This document shows, one piece after another, positions 22,461-35,523 of a DNA stretch of 64,000 nt (positions are counted from its first letter, which is position 1; every line of letters starts with the position of its first letter). This stretch comes from Limnanthes douglasii subsp. nivea. Its lineage: Eukaryota > Streptophyta > Magnoliopsida > Brassicales > Limnanthaceae. Both the position numbers and the translations under genes were made by a program. The notes under the pieces were generated by a model. It had not been told where the DNA came from and ran no database searches. It saw only the letters and a list, made by a program, of their open reading frames with translations. The stretch spans positions 101,131,278 to 101,195,277 of the forward strand of contig JAUPFV010000003.1 of the NCBI GenBank assembly GCA_036936605.1, read 5' to 3'.

Positions 22461-23010
22461 ACCCAACCTTCTAATAGATCCATTTGACAAAGCATAAAAT
22501 TTATTCTACTAATTAATATTTATGGTAATAAAGTAATAAAATTCTAATTTCTAATGACATGCCGCAGTTGGTTATACTTCAGAAGCTTGTGTAAAATATT
22601 AGATTTCGAGGAGAATTTAATATTTTAGTGTGCGATCCTATGCATGTCTTAATTGAGTTTGATCAACATGAAGACCTCGTGAAAAATCGGAAAATGAGTG
22701 TATGGATAATTGGTGGGGATGAAAATGGGCTATTCCGCTCGGGCTCACTTTTTGGACATTCGAACTTGAACCTGACCCGATCGGTCTCAGGTCTAATATT
22801 TCCAAACACAAGCGCATTGTTTCATGTCCGCAGGTTAATCCGGCCCGACCCACGGATTAGACGATTTAGAAACCTAAACTCGACTAGGCTCGCTTGTGTA
22901 TTATAATTTCTAAACCGGTACCCGGTCTGTTCTATGTTCGGGCAGGACAAAACTCGGTCGGGTCAGACTAGACAAGACCCTCATTGCTATTGCTAATAAT
23001 ATGATAGCAC
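22461..23010. other. Less AT-rich segment, unrecognised
   Basis: At 22720-22985 the base composition rises in G+C (CTGACCCGATCGG, CGGCCCGACCCACGG, CGGTCGGGTCAG). Overlapping frames exist on both strands but lack any recognisable domain. It may be a retrotransposon LTR or spacer fragment. Confidence 0.35.
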
Positions 23011-23013
23011 ACT

Positions 23014-26000
23014 ATGAGGATTCTAAAGTTGAACAATCAGTTTAGTCCTAGAAAAAAATCTCATATAACTCTTGTATGGATTACATTTCCTAATCTACTT
23101 TACTATATGTATAATGAAGACACGGTTCATGGTATAGTAAAGTCAATTGGCATTCCATTATCTGGTTGTGCTCCTGATAATAACATAACTAAGTTCAGTT
23201 TTAGTAAAGCCTAGATTGAATTAGATTTCTCAAAAGGGCTTATCAATAAAGTCTGGATTGGCTTTGTGTCTTTTGACAATAAATTATGTACGGTCACATG
23301 TCATATTACTGCTCTGAATGCTTTCATCGGAGTCATAAACATTTAGAATATAAGAACCCGAAGACAACTAATAAATGACATAATTCAAGGAAAAATCAGG
23401 ATCAACCACTTTGTATTGATAAATACTCCACTCAAACTAAAATTTTGATTTTCAAAGTCAAATCTATCATCACAAAGGAAATGAATTTCGATGTATTAGT
23501 TAAAACATAAATGGAAGCTATATACCGAAAGAAAGAAGATCATATATAATAGAATTCATATAGTCAAGCTTTAACAATTGAAAGGATTGAACCAAATAAA
23601 TAACATCTATTTAAACAAACATCGCCATTCAACAATAAAATTTCTCAAAGACATATCCTAACAAAAAAACAAAACATCAAAGATAATTCAAATATCATAG
23701 ATTCAAAAATTATTGAAGCATTACATTCAATTAAAACATAATCTATATTTACATTAATCATTGACTTTGATAATTTAGATTTAGATCCAGACTCACGTAA
23801 ACAAAAAGAACCATTGAAACTTTACCTATATATCATGTTCTTGGTAATTTAGATGAAGGAAAAAACTTTATGAAGGTTTTACGTAAGAAAATGAATAAGA
23901 CTAAAGTTAAATCTATTAAATATCTCATTACTTTAAAATACTACATTTGAAATGGTCAGGCAGGCTCTTCAGTGGAACCTCTAAATGACTGTCACAATCC
24001 TTAATTAGAATATGAGAGGCGCAGGGAGCAATGATACGATCAGAAGGCTCAAATTAATTAAAATGGTTGATAATGTGAATTTTATTGATATCCAAGAGCC
24101 TATAGTCTCAATGATCAATTTAGAAAAGTAACTATGAAACTTGGTTTCCAAGTTAGTGCTGTAAATATTAGCAACAAGATATGGATAATATGGAAATATA
24201 AATGTATTGTGGATATTATTGCTAATCATGAGAAATTTATGCACTAAAATATAAGTCACTCCATTTTCGAAAAAGAATTTCTGGTTATTATAATTTATGT
24301 TAAATGCATCAGAGAGCAAAGGATTGTTCAATATGATAGTTTAAGAGACCTGGCTGATAATTCTAAAGAATGGATTGTTATGGGGGATTTAATGAATAAA
24401 AAACTATCAAGAATAACTATCATGTTTCACCTTATGCTTGAGGAGCATGGATTACTTCAACAATACTATCCTAGATTAACAACTAGAATATGTTGGATTC
24501 TATTACGCTAAATTTATTTGGACCAACAATTGAAAATAGAAGAGGTTATATAGAGTATTATATAATTCATCTTGGATAGACTATTTTGAAAATACAAAAG
24601 TAAAACATATATCCATAACATGATCATATCACTCACCTTTTTTTACCATTATCTCGGTTGATCAAAATAATCATTATTTAAGTTTAAAAACATGTGGACT
24701 ATGCATCATGATTTCCTAAATATGGTATATCAAAACTAGAATGAAGACATGAAGGGTCATTAATTTATGTTTTTTAGAAATAAGCTTAAAAGACTGAAAC
24801 ACAAACTTAAAAGTTAGATTTGGGAAACCTTTGGCAATATTTTTATGTTATTGCTTCATCTGAAGAGGAAGTCAAGTTCATGTAAATATGTTTTGAGGAA
24901 ACCAAAAATATTGAATACAAAATAAAGCTAGTTACGTCTCAAGCTATTCACCTTGAGCTTTTGGGTATAAAAGAATCTTATTGTGAACATAAAAGTTGTA
25001 CTAGCTTATTAAATTATAAATATATAATTACTTAACTCTTTCACAACTCTGTCAAGAAAAGGAGAAAAAATAAAATATATGGTATTTTAGAAGAAAATAC
25101 ATGGATTAGAAAACAACCTGCCCTACGAAAATATGTTGATGACAAATCACTATTATCCGCACAACCAAATCAAAATAAAATTGAAGATCTTCACAACATT
25201 ATACCAAAATTAATTTCATAAGATGATAATAAAAATCTTTTGAAGTTACCTTCGGAAGAAGAGATACATAACATTGTTAAATCTTTGAGTTCCAACAGTT
25301 CTGTTAGAGTTGATGGATTTGATGCAAAGTTCTTCTAATATTATTGGGCTCTAATCTACAGGTATGTTTGTTCAGCTATAGTAGCATTCTTAAGTGACCA
25401 TCACATTCCTCAATGTATATAATCTACAAGGATGTTTCTAAAATTAAAATGATTTACCTTAGGATCATTATCTACAGGTGTAATAAAGGTAGATACTTTG
25501 ATGACTGGTTACCAAAACTAGGAGAATGATATAAGATTGGGATAGCAAGCTCATTTCCTTTGCTAGTAGACTAATACTCATTCGATGAGTGTTGATCATT
25601 ATCTCATTCTACTAACTACAAATATGTCTCCTTCCTAAAGCTGCAATCTATATAACAGAAAGAATGTGCAATAGATTCTTATGGGGCTTTACAGAATCTA
25701 ACCAAGAAATTAATAGGACAAGATGGTTGCACTTATGTAAACCCTGTGATGATGGAAGATTATATATAAGAAAATTATAAAATTTACAATATTTTTTCTC
25801 TTGTAAATTATGATATAATTTCAGGAATCAAAAGTCTTTATGGTAAAAAATATGCATACTTTATACTGCTCTATTCATCATTGTCTTCAAGTACAAGCTA
25901 CAAGTAAATGTTCAAAAATCTAAAAAATACTATTGAATATAAAATGAATTGCGTACATTTTTATTTACTAGCATGTTGGTAAGGGTGATATAGATTTTTA

Positions 26001-27350
26001 AATTGAGAAATTGTGTATAGCATGATACACATCCATTTCTTCTATTCTCTAATGACACAACCAATTATTGGTATCTTGAAGAAAAAAAATCAAGAATTAC
26101 TAGAATGAAATGATGTGGAATTTGGAGAAATTGAAGACTGCTCTTTTAACATTTGATAATTTGAAAATAAAGAGAATCACATTAAAATAAACTATTGAAT
26201 ATTCAATCAAATGGACATTATCATCAAATAGAGAATTTAATAAAAAGGATACTTGGAACAAAGTAAGACTAAAAGGCAACAAATCCAACATTTTCAAGAG
26301 AATATGAAAGAACGTTACACCTAAAAAATGTTCATTCCTTCTATGTAGACTTTTAAATAACTGGATAATATTTGACATAATTTAGAAAAGATGAATTCTC
26401 TATGGCCTCTAAATGCTAGTTCTGTGAAGAAATAAAATCAATTAATTATCTATTTGTTTAATGCAATTAATTTTGGAAAGTTTGGATATACTTTACATAA
26501 TTATTTGGTATACCAATACGAATACACGTGACATTACCCCATATTATTTGAAGTTGGTTTTGGTCGAGTGAAAAAAGGTCCATATAAGAACCATTATCCC
26601 ACATATAATATGTTGGGGCATATAAAATTCTAGAAATAAAGCTAAGCACCAATAACAAAGTATTTTAATAAATCTTACCTTGAACTATATTAAGTATATC
26701 ATTTCAAGTCTAGATTGTGCAAATCTTCTAAAAATATTATATTGGCCTAAAGGTATAAAAACTTCTCCTGATCTATGTTATTTTCAACACTTAAACAAGT
26801 CAAGAATGAGCTTTTTCTTTAAATGAAAACTCTCATTGGTAACATATTCAAACTGATGGATCTTGTAATTTATCTTGTGAATCCAGTGAAGGTGGTATAG
26901 TTAGATGTGATAAAAAAAGATATGATAATAGCTTTTGGTAGAATCTGTGACAAGTAATCCTCTATTATTGTTGAACGTAGAGCTCTATTAGATGGGCTAA
27001 TTTTATATAAGGAAAATGAAATAAGTTACCTGGACATTGAGACCGACTCATTGGTTCTTATTGAAATGCTGATGAAATGATAAGCCCCTTGATTTTTAGT
27101 TCATCTCCTATAATACTGCATGAAACTTATCACTTATAGTATGACTATAGTCTATATCTATAGAGAGCAAAACCATGCCACGTGTTGGTTTGCTAAATGG
27201 ACTTTTAAATGCAAAATAGACTAGACTACAATTAAAACCATGCTCATACTCAACTAGAGTTATTACACTACTTGAAAGCCTAAAAGTAGGTTACAAAAGA
27301 GTAAAGGACTGATAGTACAAATTTGAAAATTATTTATTAAAACTATAAGA
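23014..27350 (+). pseudogene. Heavily decayed L1-type LINE with the RT core deleted
   Basis: Read left to right on the + strand the sequence retains the order of a plant LINE. 23014-23214 matches the ORF1 region (LVWITFPNL, then AIG-like SIGIPL). About 24005-24400 has endonuclease scraps (MRGAGSNDTIRRLK, WIVMGD). 25240-25340 has the start of RT (LPSEEEIHNIVKSL). 25670-25790 has the post-RT region (NRFLWGFTESNQEINRTRW, LCKPCDDGRLYI). 26850-27080 has RNase H (TDGSCNLSCESSEGG, RALLDGLILY, YLDIETDSLVL). The YADD-bearing middle of RT is missing between about 25400 and 25500. Stops occur in every frame. It belongs to the same broad family as the LINE at 29-35.6 kb. Confidence 0.82.
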
Positions 27351-28222
27351 GATCTAATAGATAGATATTCGATGGTTTACCAGTTGCATCTCTGGTTTAA
27401 GCTCTTATAGAGTTCAAACAAAAAAGGATTATTCATTAGCTCATTCAACACATTTGGATCTTCATGTATGCACCTTCAATACTTCACACAAAAACACACA
27501 AATTAATTTAGCATGCTTCATTTCTCTTACAATTAATCAAAGTAGATAGGCATACATGACTTACGCATTGATTGTAGAAATCTAAAATTTTGCAGGATAT
27601 TGATACTCAATAGAGGAAAGTCTAAAGATAAAATCAAATGAATGACTAGAAGACACGAATATGATTATTAAAACTTAAAGTCTCAGTAGAATAAAAATTT
27701 GCTAATAAGTTGTTTTCCGATTTTTGTCTGTTGATGAGAATAAGGCAAAATTTTGACTAATTTTTAAAAAAACAACACAAAAAAACTAGATATCACGAAA
27801 ATGTTCAAAATGAAATAACCTATTTAACTTTCTTTGATTAAGATTACATATACTATCACTAGAACTTTTTTCTTGTGATTAAGAACTTATCCTATAAATC
27901 CAAAAAAATCATCCAAAAATTTTAACTCCGCCACAAAAAAAATATCGAACTAAAAATATAAAATAATACCAACTAGTTCCATTAAATAATAAAAATAGAA
28001 CAAATATGAGACAAAATAATAACAACAAAAATTTGGCTAATAAATTTCGCTTCAAATTTTAAACTTGCATCCGAACCCAACAAAAATCTTGTATCATTCG
28101 AGATAATAAAAGTTACTAATAAAAATATAATCTCTTTAATTTGAACTAGAATAGTTAAAGTCTAAAAGAAGTAATCACGTTGTGTATACTTTTTGTCTTT
28201 TTATCTACTACTACTTCAAATT
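27351..28222. other. No gene recognised
   Basis: AT-rich DNA without a supportable ORF or repeat. Confidence 0.4.
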
Positions 28223-28247
28223 AAAAAAAAAAAAAAAAAAAAAAAAA
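28223..28247 (+). repeat. Poly(A) run of 25
   Basis: An uninterrupted A tract. It could be the tail of an old retroposon, but no element body is identifiable immediately upstream. Confidence 0.85.
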
Positions 28248-28723
28248 GGAAAATGTTCCCTATAAAGATCTACTATTAACCTTGACTCTCAAACAGAGAT
28301 CAATAAACAACAGATTAAATAATGAAACAAAACTATTTTCACAAAAGACAGAACACAAACCAGCAGGGGATTCGCAGTTTTAGGATACCCAGCCATACAT
28401 ACATATTTATAATCATCAATCATAAAACTTCCGCACCAAACATAACTATTCCCCAAAGGCGTCGTTTGTTGACTCGTCTGTTCAGACCCGATCGTCTACA
28501 TTGTTTTTCATTGTCGGTTTTAAATTCAAAACCATTAATACTCAAAATTTTGTGTACAAATTACTGGTACAGTAATTTAAAAATAGATTTGTCCTGTTAA
28601 ATTTTATTTTATTCTTTTTATATAAAAAATTAAATAAAATTTCATTATTTTTTACAAATACGTTACTCCTATTTCATAATATAAATATTTTTAGACAAAA
28701 AATTTGTTTCATAATATACATCG

Positions 28724-28961
28724 TTTTTTTTTTTTTCGGAGGGAACCCGCAGCCGCTACTCAGAGTGCAATGAGTGCGCACAGGGTAAACCCTCAGTCTG
28801 ACGCGATAACCTGCAAACCAACGCCAGAAGTTAAACCACACAAGGTGACAGGCTCAGCCGAGAAAGCGTATGTAGAGGGACTCGAACTCATGACCTTTTG
28901 GTTATAAGAATGCCTTACTCAACCAACTCGGCTACCCCCTTGGGGCTAATATAATTAATAT
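28724..28961 (-). mobile_element. tRNA-derived SINE, copy 1
   Basis: On the minus strand the element has an RNA polymerase III A box, TAGCCGAGTTGG (28934-28923), and a B box, GAGTTCGAGTCCC (28889-28877), about 33 bp apart. A tRNA-unrelated body follows and ends in GGTTCCCTCCG and a poly(A) tail (T run at 28724-28736 on +). It is flanked by ATATACATCGTT at 28714-28725 and about 28962-28973, a target-site duplication. It shares well over 90% by eye with the copy at 47784-48006. A SINE has no protein; it depends on LINE machinery. Confidence 0.9.
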
Positions 28962-29037
28962 ATATACATCGTTCTCATTTTCCAAAACAGGAATTATTAT
29001 ATATATTCTATTTTCGACCAATAAAATAATTAATATT

Positions 29038-29051
29038 TTCCATAAGTTATT
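29038..29051. repeat. Left target-site duplication of the LINE
   Basis: TTCCATAAGTTATT, identical to 35580-35593. Confidence 0.9.
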
Positions 29052-29392
29052 TTTTCCCCAAAAAAATGCATTTTTATTGATGTTTAAGAGAAACTTTACA
29101 AATGTTAATACAATTTATGAGTTAATAGCTCATTTTGTACAGATGGAGTAGATTACATTTACATCTCCCTATTTTCAGTTTGCATCTTCTCCTTCAAACT
29201 TGAGTTAAAACTTGTGTTGAATCTCTCCTCTTGCATCCTTCCATCCTCAGCAAGCCTCTTCATCCATCCTAGATGATCTTACCTTCATTCCATCCCCTTG
29301 TTGCATACCATAAGTTGTAGTTCACTCCATCCTTGCTCCTTAACCTACAAAACAGAACCATGTAGGTCAAGTTTTTCAACTTGCCAAGCCAA

Positions 29393-31117
29393 TTAGTCAT
29401 CTTTAAAGAATCTAAAATAACCTAGATTCAACGATTCCAGCAATGTAATTGTATTCAATTCATTCAATGAATGTGTTGATTCAACTATAAATCTAGACTG
29501 TATCTTTAACGCATGTTTTGCCACCAAATCGGCAGCAGAGTTCTGCTCTCTATATATGTGTTTTAAAGTCATCTGCGGCTTAATCAATGATCTACAATAT
29601 TGAAGAATTTGGTCTAAATGCCAAGGATGTTTACCTATTGCGAGCATGTTGAATAAACTAAGACAATCTATCTCTATATCTACAGATGTTAAATCATGAT
29701 CATTACAATACATAAGACCATTAATTAGAGCTAAAACTTCAGCAATTAGAGGAGAACACTTCCCAATTATATCATCTTTAGCTATTAAGGTAGTTCCTAA
29801 GCTGTTCTTAATGATAAAATCATAACTAGACTCGCCATTGTATAAAGAAGAACCATCGCAATTCAATTTAAGTCTATTATAAGTAGGCACAGACCAAACA
29901 ACATACAAACATGACTTAGTATTTTTAACATGATTAAAACATCTTAAATCTTTAGCTAAGTGCAGGTCTTTTGACCAATACTTCATAGTCAAATGCAAAC
30001 CTGAATCTAAGGATGAAAGCATGAATAATATATGATTAATTATCCTTTTGGGAGATAAGATTTTACCCTTATGTTTGAAACTATTTCTACCATACCAGAT
30101 AGAGTACACAATCAAGAAGGGTAGGATTGTTCTGATATGTATTCTTTTAGGTGTAGACAATAGCCAAAGATTAATAATGTTATTTACTGTCATATGCCTA
30201 CCTACATCTATCCTAAACATAGCAGAAAAGTAAGACCAGATATACCAAGTTGATTCACAGGATACGAAAACATGATTCAGGGTTTCTAAATTCTGGCAAC
30301 TAGTACATTTAGATGCTAAACAAAAACCAATCTGTTGAAGCTTAATGTCTACACTTAATAGGTTATTCAGTACTCTCCAAAGGATGAAAGAACATTTCTT
30401 TTGTGAAATATTGTTCCAGATTTTATCTTTTATTTGTGATGTTATGGTTTTAATTCTTACTTCATTAACAGTTTTCTTTAAGTTGAATTTTCCGTCAATT
30501 GAAAGTTTCCAAATTATTGAATCAGATGTGCATGTATTAAACTTTACTCTAATGATTTTATTCACATAATTAGCATGCAGCATGTTTAGAATTTTATCAA
30601 TGTTCCACACATTATCTATCCAGTATTCATTTACCTTTGTTTGTGTATAGTGATTAGAATTGAGTGATGTTAAAGTTATTAAGGGTTTAGAACTATACCA
30701 ATGATCTAACCAGAAATCAGAATTACCATCACCTAACTTCCATCTTATATGTTTTTCTGCTCTTTCTTTAACTTCATACATTCTTTTCCAAATTTTAGAA
30801 TCTGATATTTTCAGTGTAGATTGCAAAGGATGAATGTTATTACAGTATTTTGAGTGCATCATATTTGACAAGAGGGTTTTATTATCCCTAAAGTTAAACC
30901 ATAGTTTAAATGAAAAAACAGTTTGTAAGTCTCTTATGTTTCTGATGTTTAATCCATTTTCGTTGTATGGTTTACACAGTTTATCCCAACTAGACCATAT
31001 TATATGTTTATCTGTTTCACTAGACCCCCACAAAAACTTATTAAGAAGTTTATCAATTCTAGTTATTGTTTTCAAAGGTAACTTAATAGATTGCAAATAG
31101 TATATTGGGTATGACAT
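29393..31117 (-). pseudogene. LINE ORF2 C-terminal part: RT end, zf-RVT and RNase H
   Basis: An open frame of 574 codons. It starts in the RT thumb (MSYPIYYLQSIKLP, then FLWGSSETDKHIIWSSW and PYNENGLNIRNI). The zf-RVT region follows (WNNISQKKCSFILWRVL, CTSCQNLETLNHVFVSC) at about residues 235-295. The C-terminus is an RNase H with the catalytic set visible: NCDGSS, LIAEVLAL, EIDCLSLF and the final SAADLVAKHA. All four acidic positions are kept, so this domain looks intact. The first Met is not a real start: the frame is the continuation of the RT after a frameshift near 31165. The stop at 29393 is followed by a 340-bp 3' region. Confidence 0.93.
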
Positions 31118-31137
31118 TAGAACATAATTTATTAAGG

Positions 31138-32724
31138 TTATTTTGCCTCCAAATGATAGGTTTTTAGAGTTCCAGTCTGAAATTTACATCTTATCTTATC
31201 AATTAATTTCTCAAAATGAATTGAATGATTGTTTGAATGAATTGGAATACCTAGGTAAGTAAAAGGAAGGTCTGCATGCTTAAAACCTAAAATGTTTTCT
31301 CTTAAAGATGTTATAAATGTAGTCTTTTGTCTATTTATTTGCTGACCAGAGAGAGCTTGATAGGTATATAAGAACTTAATTAACTTCTTTATACTTGTTT
31401 GTGATCCATTTACAAACAGAATGATATCATCAGCATAAGCTAGGCAATTTATTTTCACTAAACTTTTCATGTTATAAGACATAGAACTATGTTGATTAAT
31501 TAAGTTATTCACACCCCTAATTAAGAATTCCTCAGCTATAATAAAAAGACAGGGAGATAAAGGATCTCCCTGCCTAAGACCATTAACAGACTTAAAGAAA
31601 CCTATAAGCATTGCCATTAACTATAACTGAATACCAAGCATTTTCTATGCTTTTCTTAATCAACTTAATAACTTGATCACTAAACCCAAATGACAACAAT
31701 ACATCATAAATGAAATTAAAATCTAAGTTATCAAATGCTTTTGACATATCCAAGTTTATAATTACATTATCTCCTTTAGTTTTTTCCTATTCAGATCCTT
31801 AACTAACTCTTGAGTTATTAAAATGTTCTCTTGAATGATCTTATGTTCTACATATGCTCCTTGCTCCTTAGATATTATTAGAGACAGTAACTTAGCTATC
31901 CTAAAGTTTATAAGCTTTGAAATGATAATATTAAGTACAGAACACAAACTTATAGGCCTAAAATGCATCCAAGTTTTAGGAGATTTGATTTTAGGTATTA
32001 AACATATTAATGTAGCAAATAAACCTTTTGGTAATGTTACATCTAAAAAGTAATATATAATAGCTTTTAAGAGATCATCTTTTATAATTGGCCAACAAGA
32101 AAGGTAATATCTGGAGTTGAAACCATCAACTCCAGAAGCACTGTCAAGGTTCAAACTCTTAATAACAGCATACAGTTCATCTAAGGTTGGCAATACTAAG
32201 ATACTATCATTATCTACAGAAGATATAATTCTAGGAATAATACTTCTAACTGAAGAAAGGTCTTTTTGAATTGGAGTTTTATTTAACAATTTAAAGAAGT
32301 ATTCCACAGCAGAAGACCCTATCAGGCTATCATCTTCAATCCAACTATTATTCTCCTGAATTCTCTTTATAATATTTTTAGATCTTCTTTTCTTTACATA
32401 GTTATGGAACATTGCATTATTATTATCACCATCTATAATCCAATTTGAATAACTCTTCTGTTTCCAATAAGTTTCTTCTCTCTCAAGCAATATTGAATAT
32501 GTGACATTTAGACTAGCTAACTTAGATTGGTTTTCAGAGAAATCATTTTCTTCTAATCTTAATTCAGCAGTTTTTATATCTTCTTCTAATTTACTTAAGT
32601 GATAAAAAATGTTTCCAAATGTTTCCTTATTCCAAATTTTTAAATGTTCCTTAAGCCTTTTAAGTTTTGACCAAAAGACAAACATATTTGAAGAATCATG
32701 AATCTGCTTAAGACCAGTTATCAT
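31138..32724 (-). pseudogene. LINE ORF2 reverse transcriptase, frameshifted
   Basis: The RT runs through three frames. 32724-31762 covers the linker and RT motifs 0-2 (SASGVDGFNSRYY, KTWMHFRPISLCSVLN, ISKEQGAYVEH). About 31790-31620, in a second frame, has NLDMSKAFDNLD. 31617-31138 has GLRQGDPLSPCLF and the catalytic CLAYADDIILFVNG, then LPFTYLGIPI. The shifts fall near 31775 in an A run, near 31608 and near 31165. All catalytic aspartates are kept, so inactivation comes only from small indels. Confidence 0.92.
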
Positions 32725-32741
32725 TTACAGTCTTTAAAAAA

Positions 32742-33479
32742 CTATTCATGCTTTAACCACATATTCTGAAATCTAAATGATGGTTTTTTATATGTAGAGT
32801 TATCTGATACTGAAATTAATAATGGTGAATGATCAGAATATGTTCTAGCCAAATGGTTTACCTTTGTTATGTTAAAATTTTCTCTCCATTTATCATTATG
32901 CAATGTTCTATCTAACCTTTTCCACTTATGATTATTTGTCCAAGTAAAGTTTGATCCAATGTATCCAGGGTCTTCTAACTTACAGTCTAAGATCATAAGA
33001 TTAAATTCATCCATTCCTTTAGAGCAAAGAGTATTACAGGCCATTTGTTCACTTGTGTTGGAGATTGTGTTAAAATCTCCAACAACAAGCCAAGGTAGAG
33101 TAGTGACTGAAATGTTTCTTAATTAATCCCATAGAAGCATTCTATGAGATCTGTTACATTTTGCATACACTATGGTAATCAGGACTACTATCTTAGTAGA
33201 AGAATGACTTACCATAGTGTTTAAAAGTTGATGAGAATTATCCAAGACATCAATTTCATAACCATTTCTCCAAAACAACCAAATTTTATTATTAATATTT
33301 GCATATTGTGAATCAAAACCAAGTTTCAAACAGATTGAGGCAATATTCTCAATTGATATCATAGGCTCCTAAAGAGCTATGATATCAACAACAAATTTTT
33401 TAATCAAATTCTTTACTCTTCTTAATGTTTTCCGATTTCTAATTCCTCTTACATTCCAATTAAGCAAAGATACAGTCAT
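32742..33479 (-). pseudogene. LINE ORF2 start: apurinic-type endonuclease
   Basis: ORF2 most likely starts at ATG 33479 (LLNWNVRGIRN follows). The endonuclease includes the EP motif after a stop at about 33370, VVGDFNTI near 33085, GSNFTWTN and, at the end, YSDHSPLLI with the catalytic Asp-His pair. In-frame stops occur near 33370 and 33120, and a stop plus a one-base shift near 32745 separates it from the RT. The visible active-site residues (GDFN and SDH) are intact. Confidence 0.9.
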
Positions 33480-33682
33480 TTAAAGCTTTTATATGAAGAT
33501 CCTATTGACCCTTTAAAGTTCCTTGTTCTTGATATTGTTTTACTTATTGCTGATCTTCTCACATTAACATTAAAATAATCTTTTTTAAGTTTTCTTTGCT
33601 TAGGTGAATTAGGTTCACTTAGACTAGGCCTCACTGATGGTAACTGCTCTGCTTCTACAATATCTTATAACTCTTCTAACTC

Positions 33683-35000
33683 TTAATCAGTTAATACATT
33701 AAATGAGTTATTTAATTTTATATTTTCAATTTCATAAACTATGTCCTCATTAGTAATTCCTACAGAATCTTCCAGTTGATTAAATTTTTTAACATTGTTA
33801 TTCTGATACTCTAGAATATCACTAGGTGTGTTCTTATTAGTACTTTCCCTTGACTCTTTTAATTGATTAACAGTTTTGTTGTTTTGATGCTTAATGCTCA
33901 ATTCTGACGATCTATATACACTATCTGTCTCTGTTTCATTTAAGTGATTAGAATCAAGTTGATTATTACACTGACTGGGTACATTATCTGTTTGTGCTAT
34001 ATCTTGATCTTGTAATTTAGTCATATTAGTTATGTCATTATTAGTTGCTTCAATAGGTTCCTTAATTGTTTGTTCTGTTTTATCTTCTTTATTTATTTCT
34101 GGTACATTTAAGTGTTGAATATCAGTTTGACTATTACGTAGACTAGATACTATTACCTTTTCAGATCCATTTTCACACACTATCTTCTGTTAAAGTCTTA
34201 TTCTTTTCAACTGTTTGAACTTGTTTTTTAGCTTCAGAATTCTCAACAAATTTTCCAATATTTATAACCTCAGTTCCTGTTTGTTTTCCATTATTAATAT
34301 CTGTAACTTTTGGTATCCAAACTTCTTTTGAGGGAAGGTTGGATATATTTTTTATACGATCTTTGTTGCTTCTGTTTTTATTTAAATTTTGTTCCAATTC
34401 TTCTTTTTTACATTGACTTTCTTTATGCCCTATGTGTTTACAAGTTTTACAGTAGAATGTTTTTTTCAAATAACGAATATCTTGCCAAAAGCCATAATCT
34501 TCACCAAAGCATATCCAAATGCTTTGAGGAAGAGGCTTAGAAACATCGACCATAACCCAAGCTTTACAGTAATTATACATAGCAATGTTATTTCTAGGGA
34601 CCCATACTGCTAAAGGTAATCCGATTGCTTTAGCAATATGGCTAACAGAATCAGAATTATAAAAGATTTCAGGCAATTTAGGTAATGAAATCCAAAGAGG
34701 AGTCACAGGTGACTCCTTTTTGGGGTTAAAGTCCGGTGACCACTTAAGAATTCTAAAAGATAAATTTCCTATCGATCTAACAGATTTACTCCAAAACGTT
34801 TTAACATCTTCTAATTGTTCAAATTCTATGAAGTAGTGCCTATAGTCCCATTTAGATATGTTGAATGACCCTATAAACCTAAATGCAGCAATATATGCTT
34901 TGAACTCGCTGAGAGTAGGACTCCCAAACGAGAACTTAGCAATTAAAGTGTGCTTTGAGATGCTAGTTAAAGAAAGCTTATCTGTACGCTGAAACTGCAC
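33683..35000 (-). pseudogene. LINE ORF1: RNA-binding gag-like protein
   Basis: The first frame (35000-34173) has a DUF4283-like region (FRILKWSPDFN, TPLWISLPKLPE, AIGLPLAVW) and then a CCHC zinc knuckle, CKTCKHIGHKESQC, near residues 190-203. A Lys/Gln/Asn-rich region follows. The second frame (34180-33683) continues it with a long polar, Asn- and Asp-rich tail. The two overlap by a few bases at a TGTGTG run, which suggests that loss of one dinucleotide caused the shift. ORF1 is expected to coat LINE RNA. It ends about 200 bp before the ORF2 start. Confidence 0.85.
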
Positions 35001-35522
35001 TGACTTCTAGTCCTCGTGCTCCTCGTGTATGACTCCTTCGTGAATGAACTCTTTGTTTCTTCCTCCAACCACATCTGCAAAGGTCTTCTTTCCTTCAGTG
35101 CTTTCGAAGGTTGGATTCATAACCATCTTCGGAGTAGTAGCGCCTTTCAGTTGAGGGAAATCATCTTGAACCACATTTTTTCTCATCTTTCGATAACCTC
35201 AGATCCAAAACAGCGAAGATTTCAGATCGAGAAATCAAACCAGAATCAGCTTCTTAGCAAGAAGCGATTTTAACAGTAAGGCAGGAGAGAACCGATTTTG
35301 AGGAAGGTAATGTGTAATGGATTTTTGGATTTTGACGGAGGAGAGAACCGATTTCTAGGGTTTTTCTGATTCGAAAGGATATATGAGCTAAAGGAGAGAG
35401 AGAGAGACAGGGTTTGAAATGTGTGGAGGAGAGCTACTCGATATCCTCGAGATGAGGACTGCTATCAGATTAGAGAAACGCTGCTTCTTGGAAACCCGGT
35501 CACCTTCTTGGAGTGTACCCCG

Positions 35523-35523
<1 letters not shown>
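35001..35523 (-). other. 5' untranslated region of the LINE
   Basis: It is the 520 bp before the ORF1 start in transcriptional order. It contains a CT-rich tract (GA-rich on +, 35395-35410) and would hold the internal promoter. A + strand ORF here is a shadow. No TATA box is expected in this element class. Confidence 0.55.

Noticed and set aside
22628..22906. 92-codon ORF on + and 71-codon ORF on -
   Set aside because: Both are in the more G+C-rich segment, where stops are rarer; neither shows a motif.
28322..28600. 92-codon ORF
   Set aside because: No motif, no coding context; likely chance.
28877..28934. tRNA gene
   Set aside because: A and B boxes are present, but the sequence does not give a tRNA with a sound anticodon and acceptor stem, it continues into a SINE body with poly(A), and an almost identical copy exists at 47.9 kb.
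30345..31100. ORFs on the + strand at 30345-30569 and 30834-31100
   Set aside because: They are antisense to the LINE zf-RVT and RT region.
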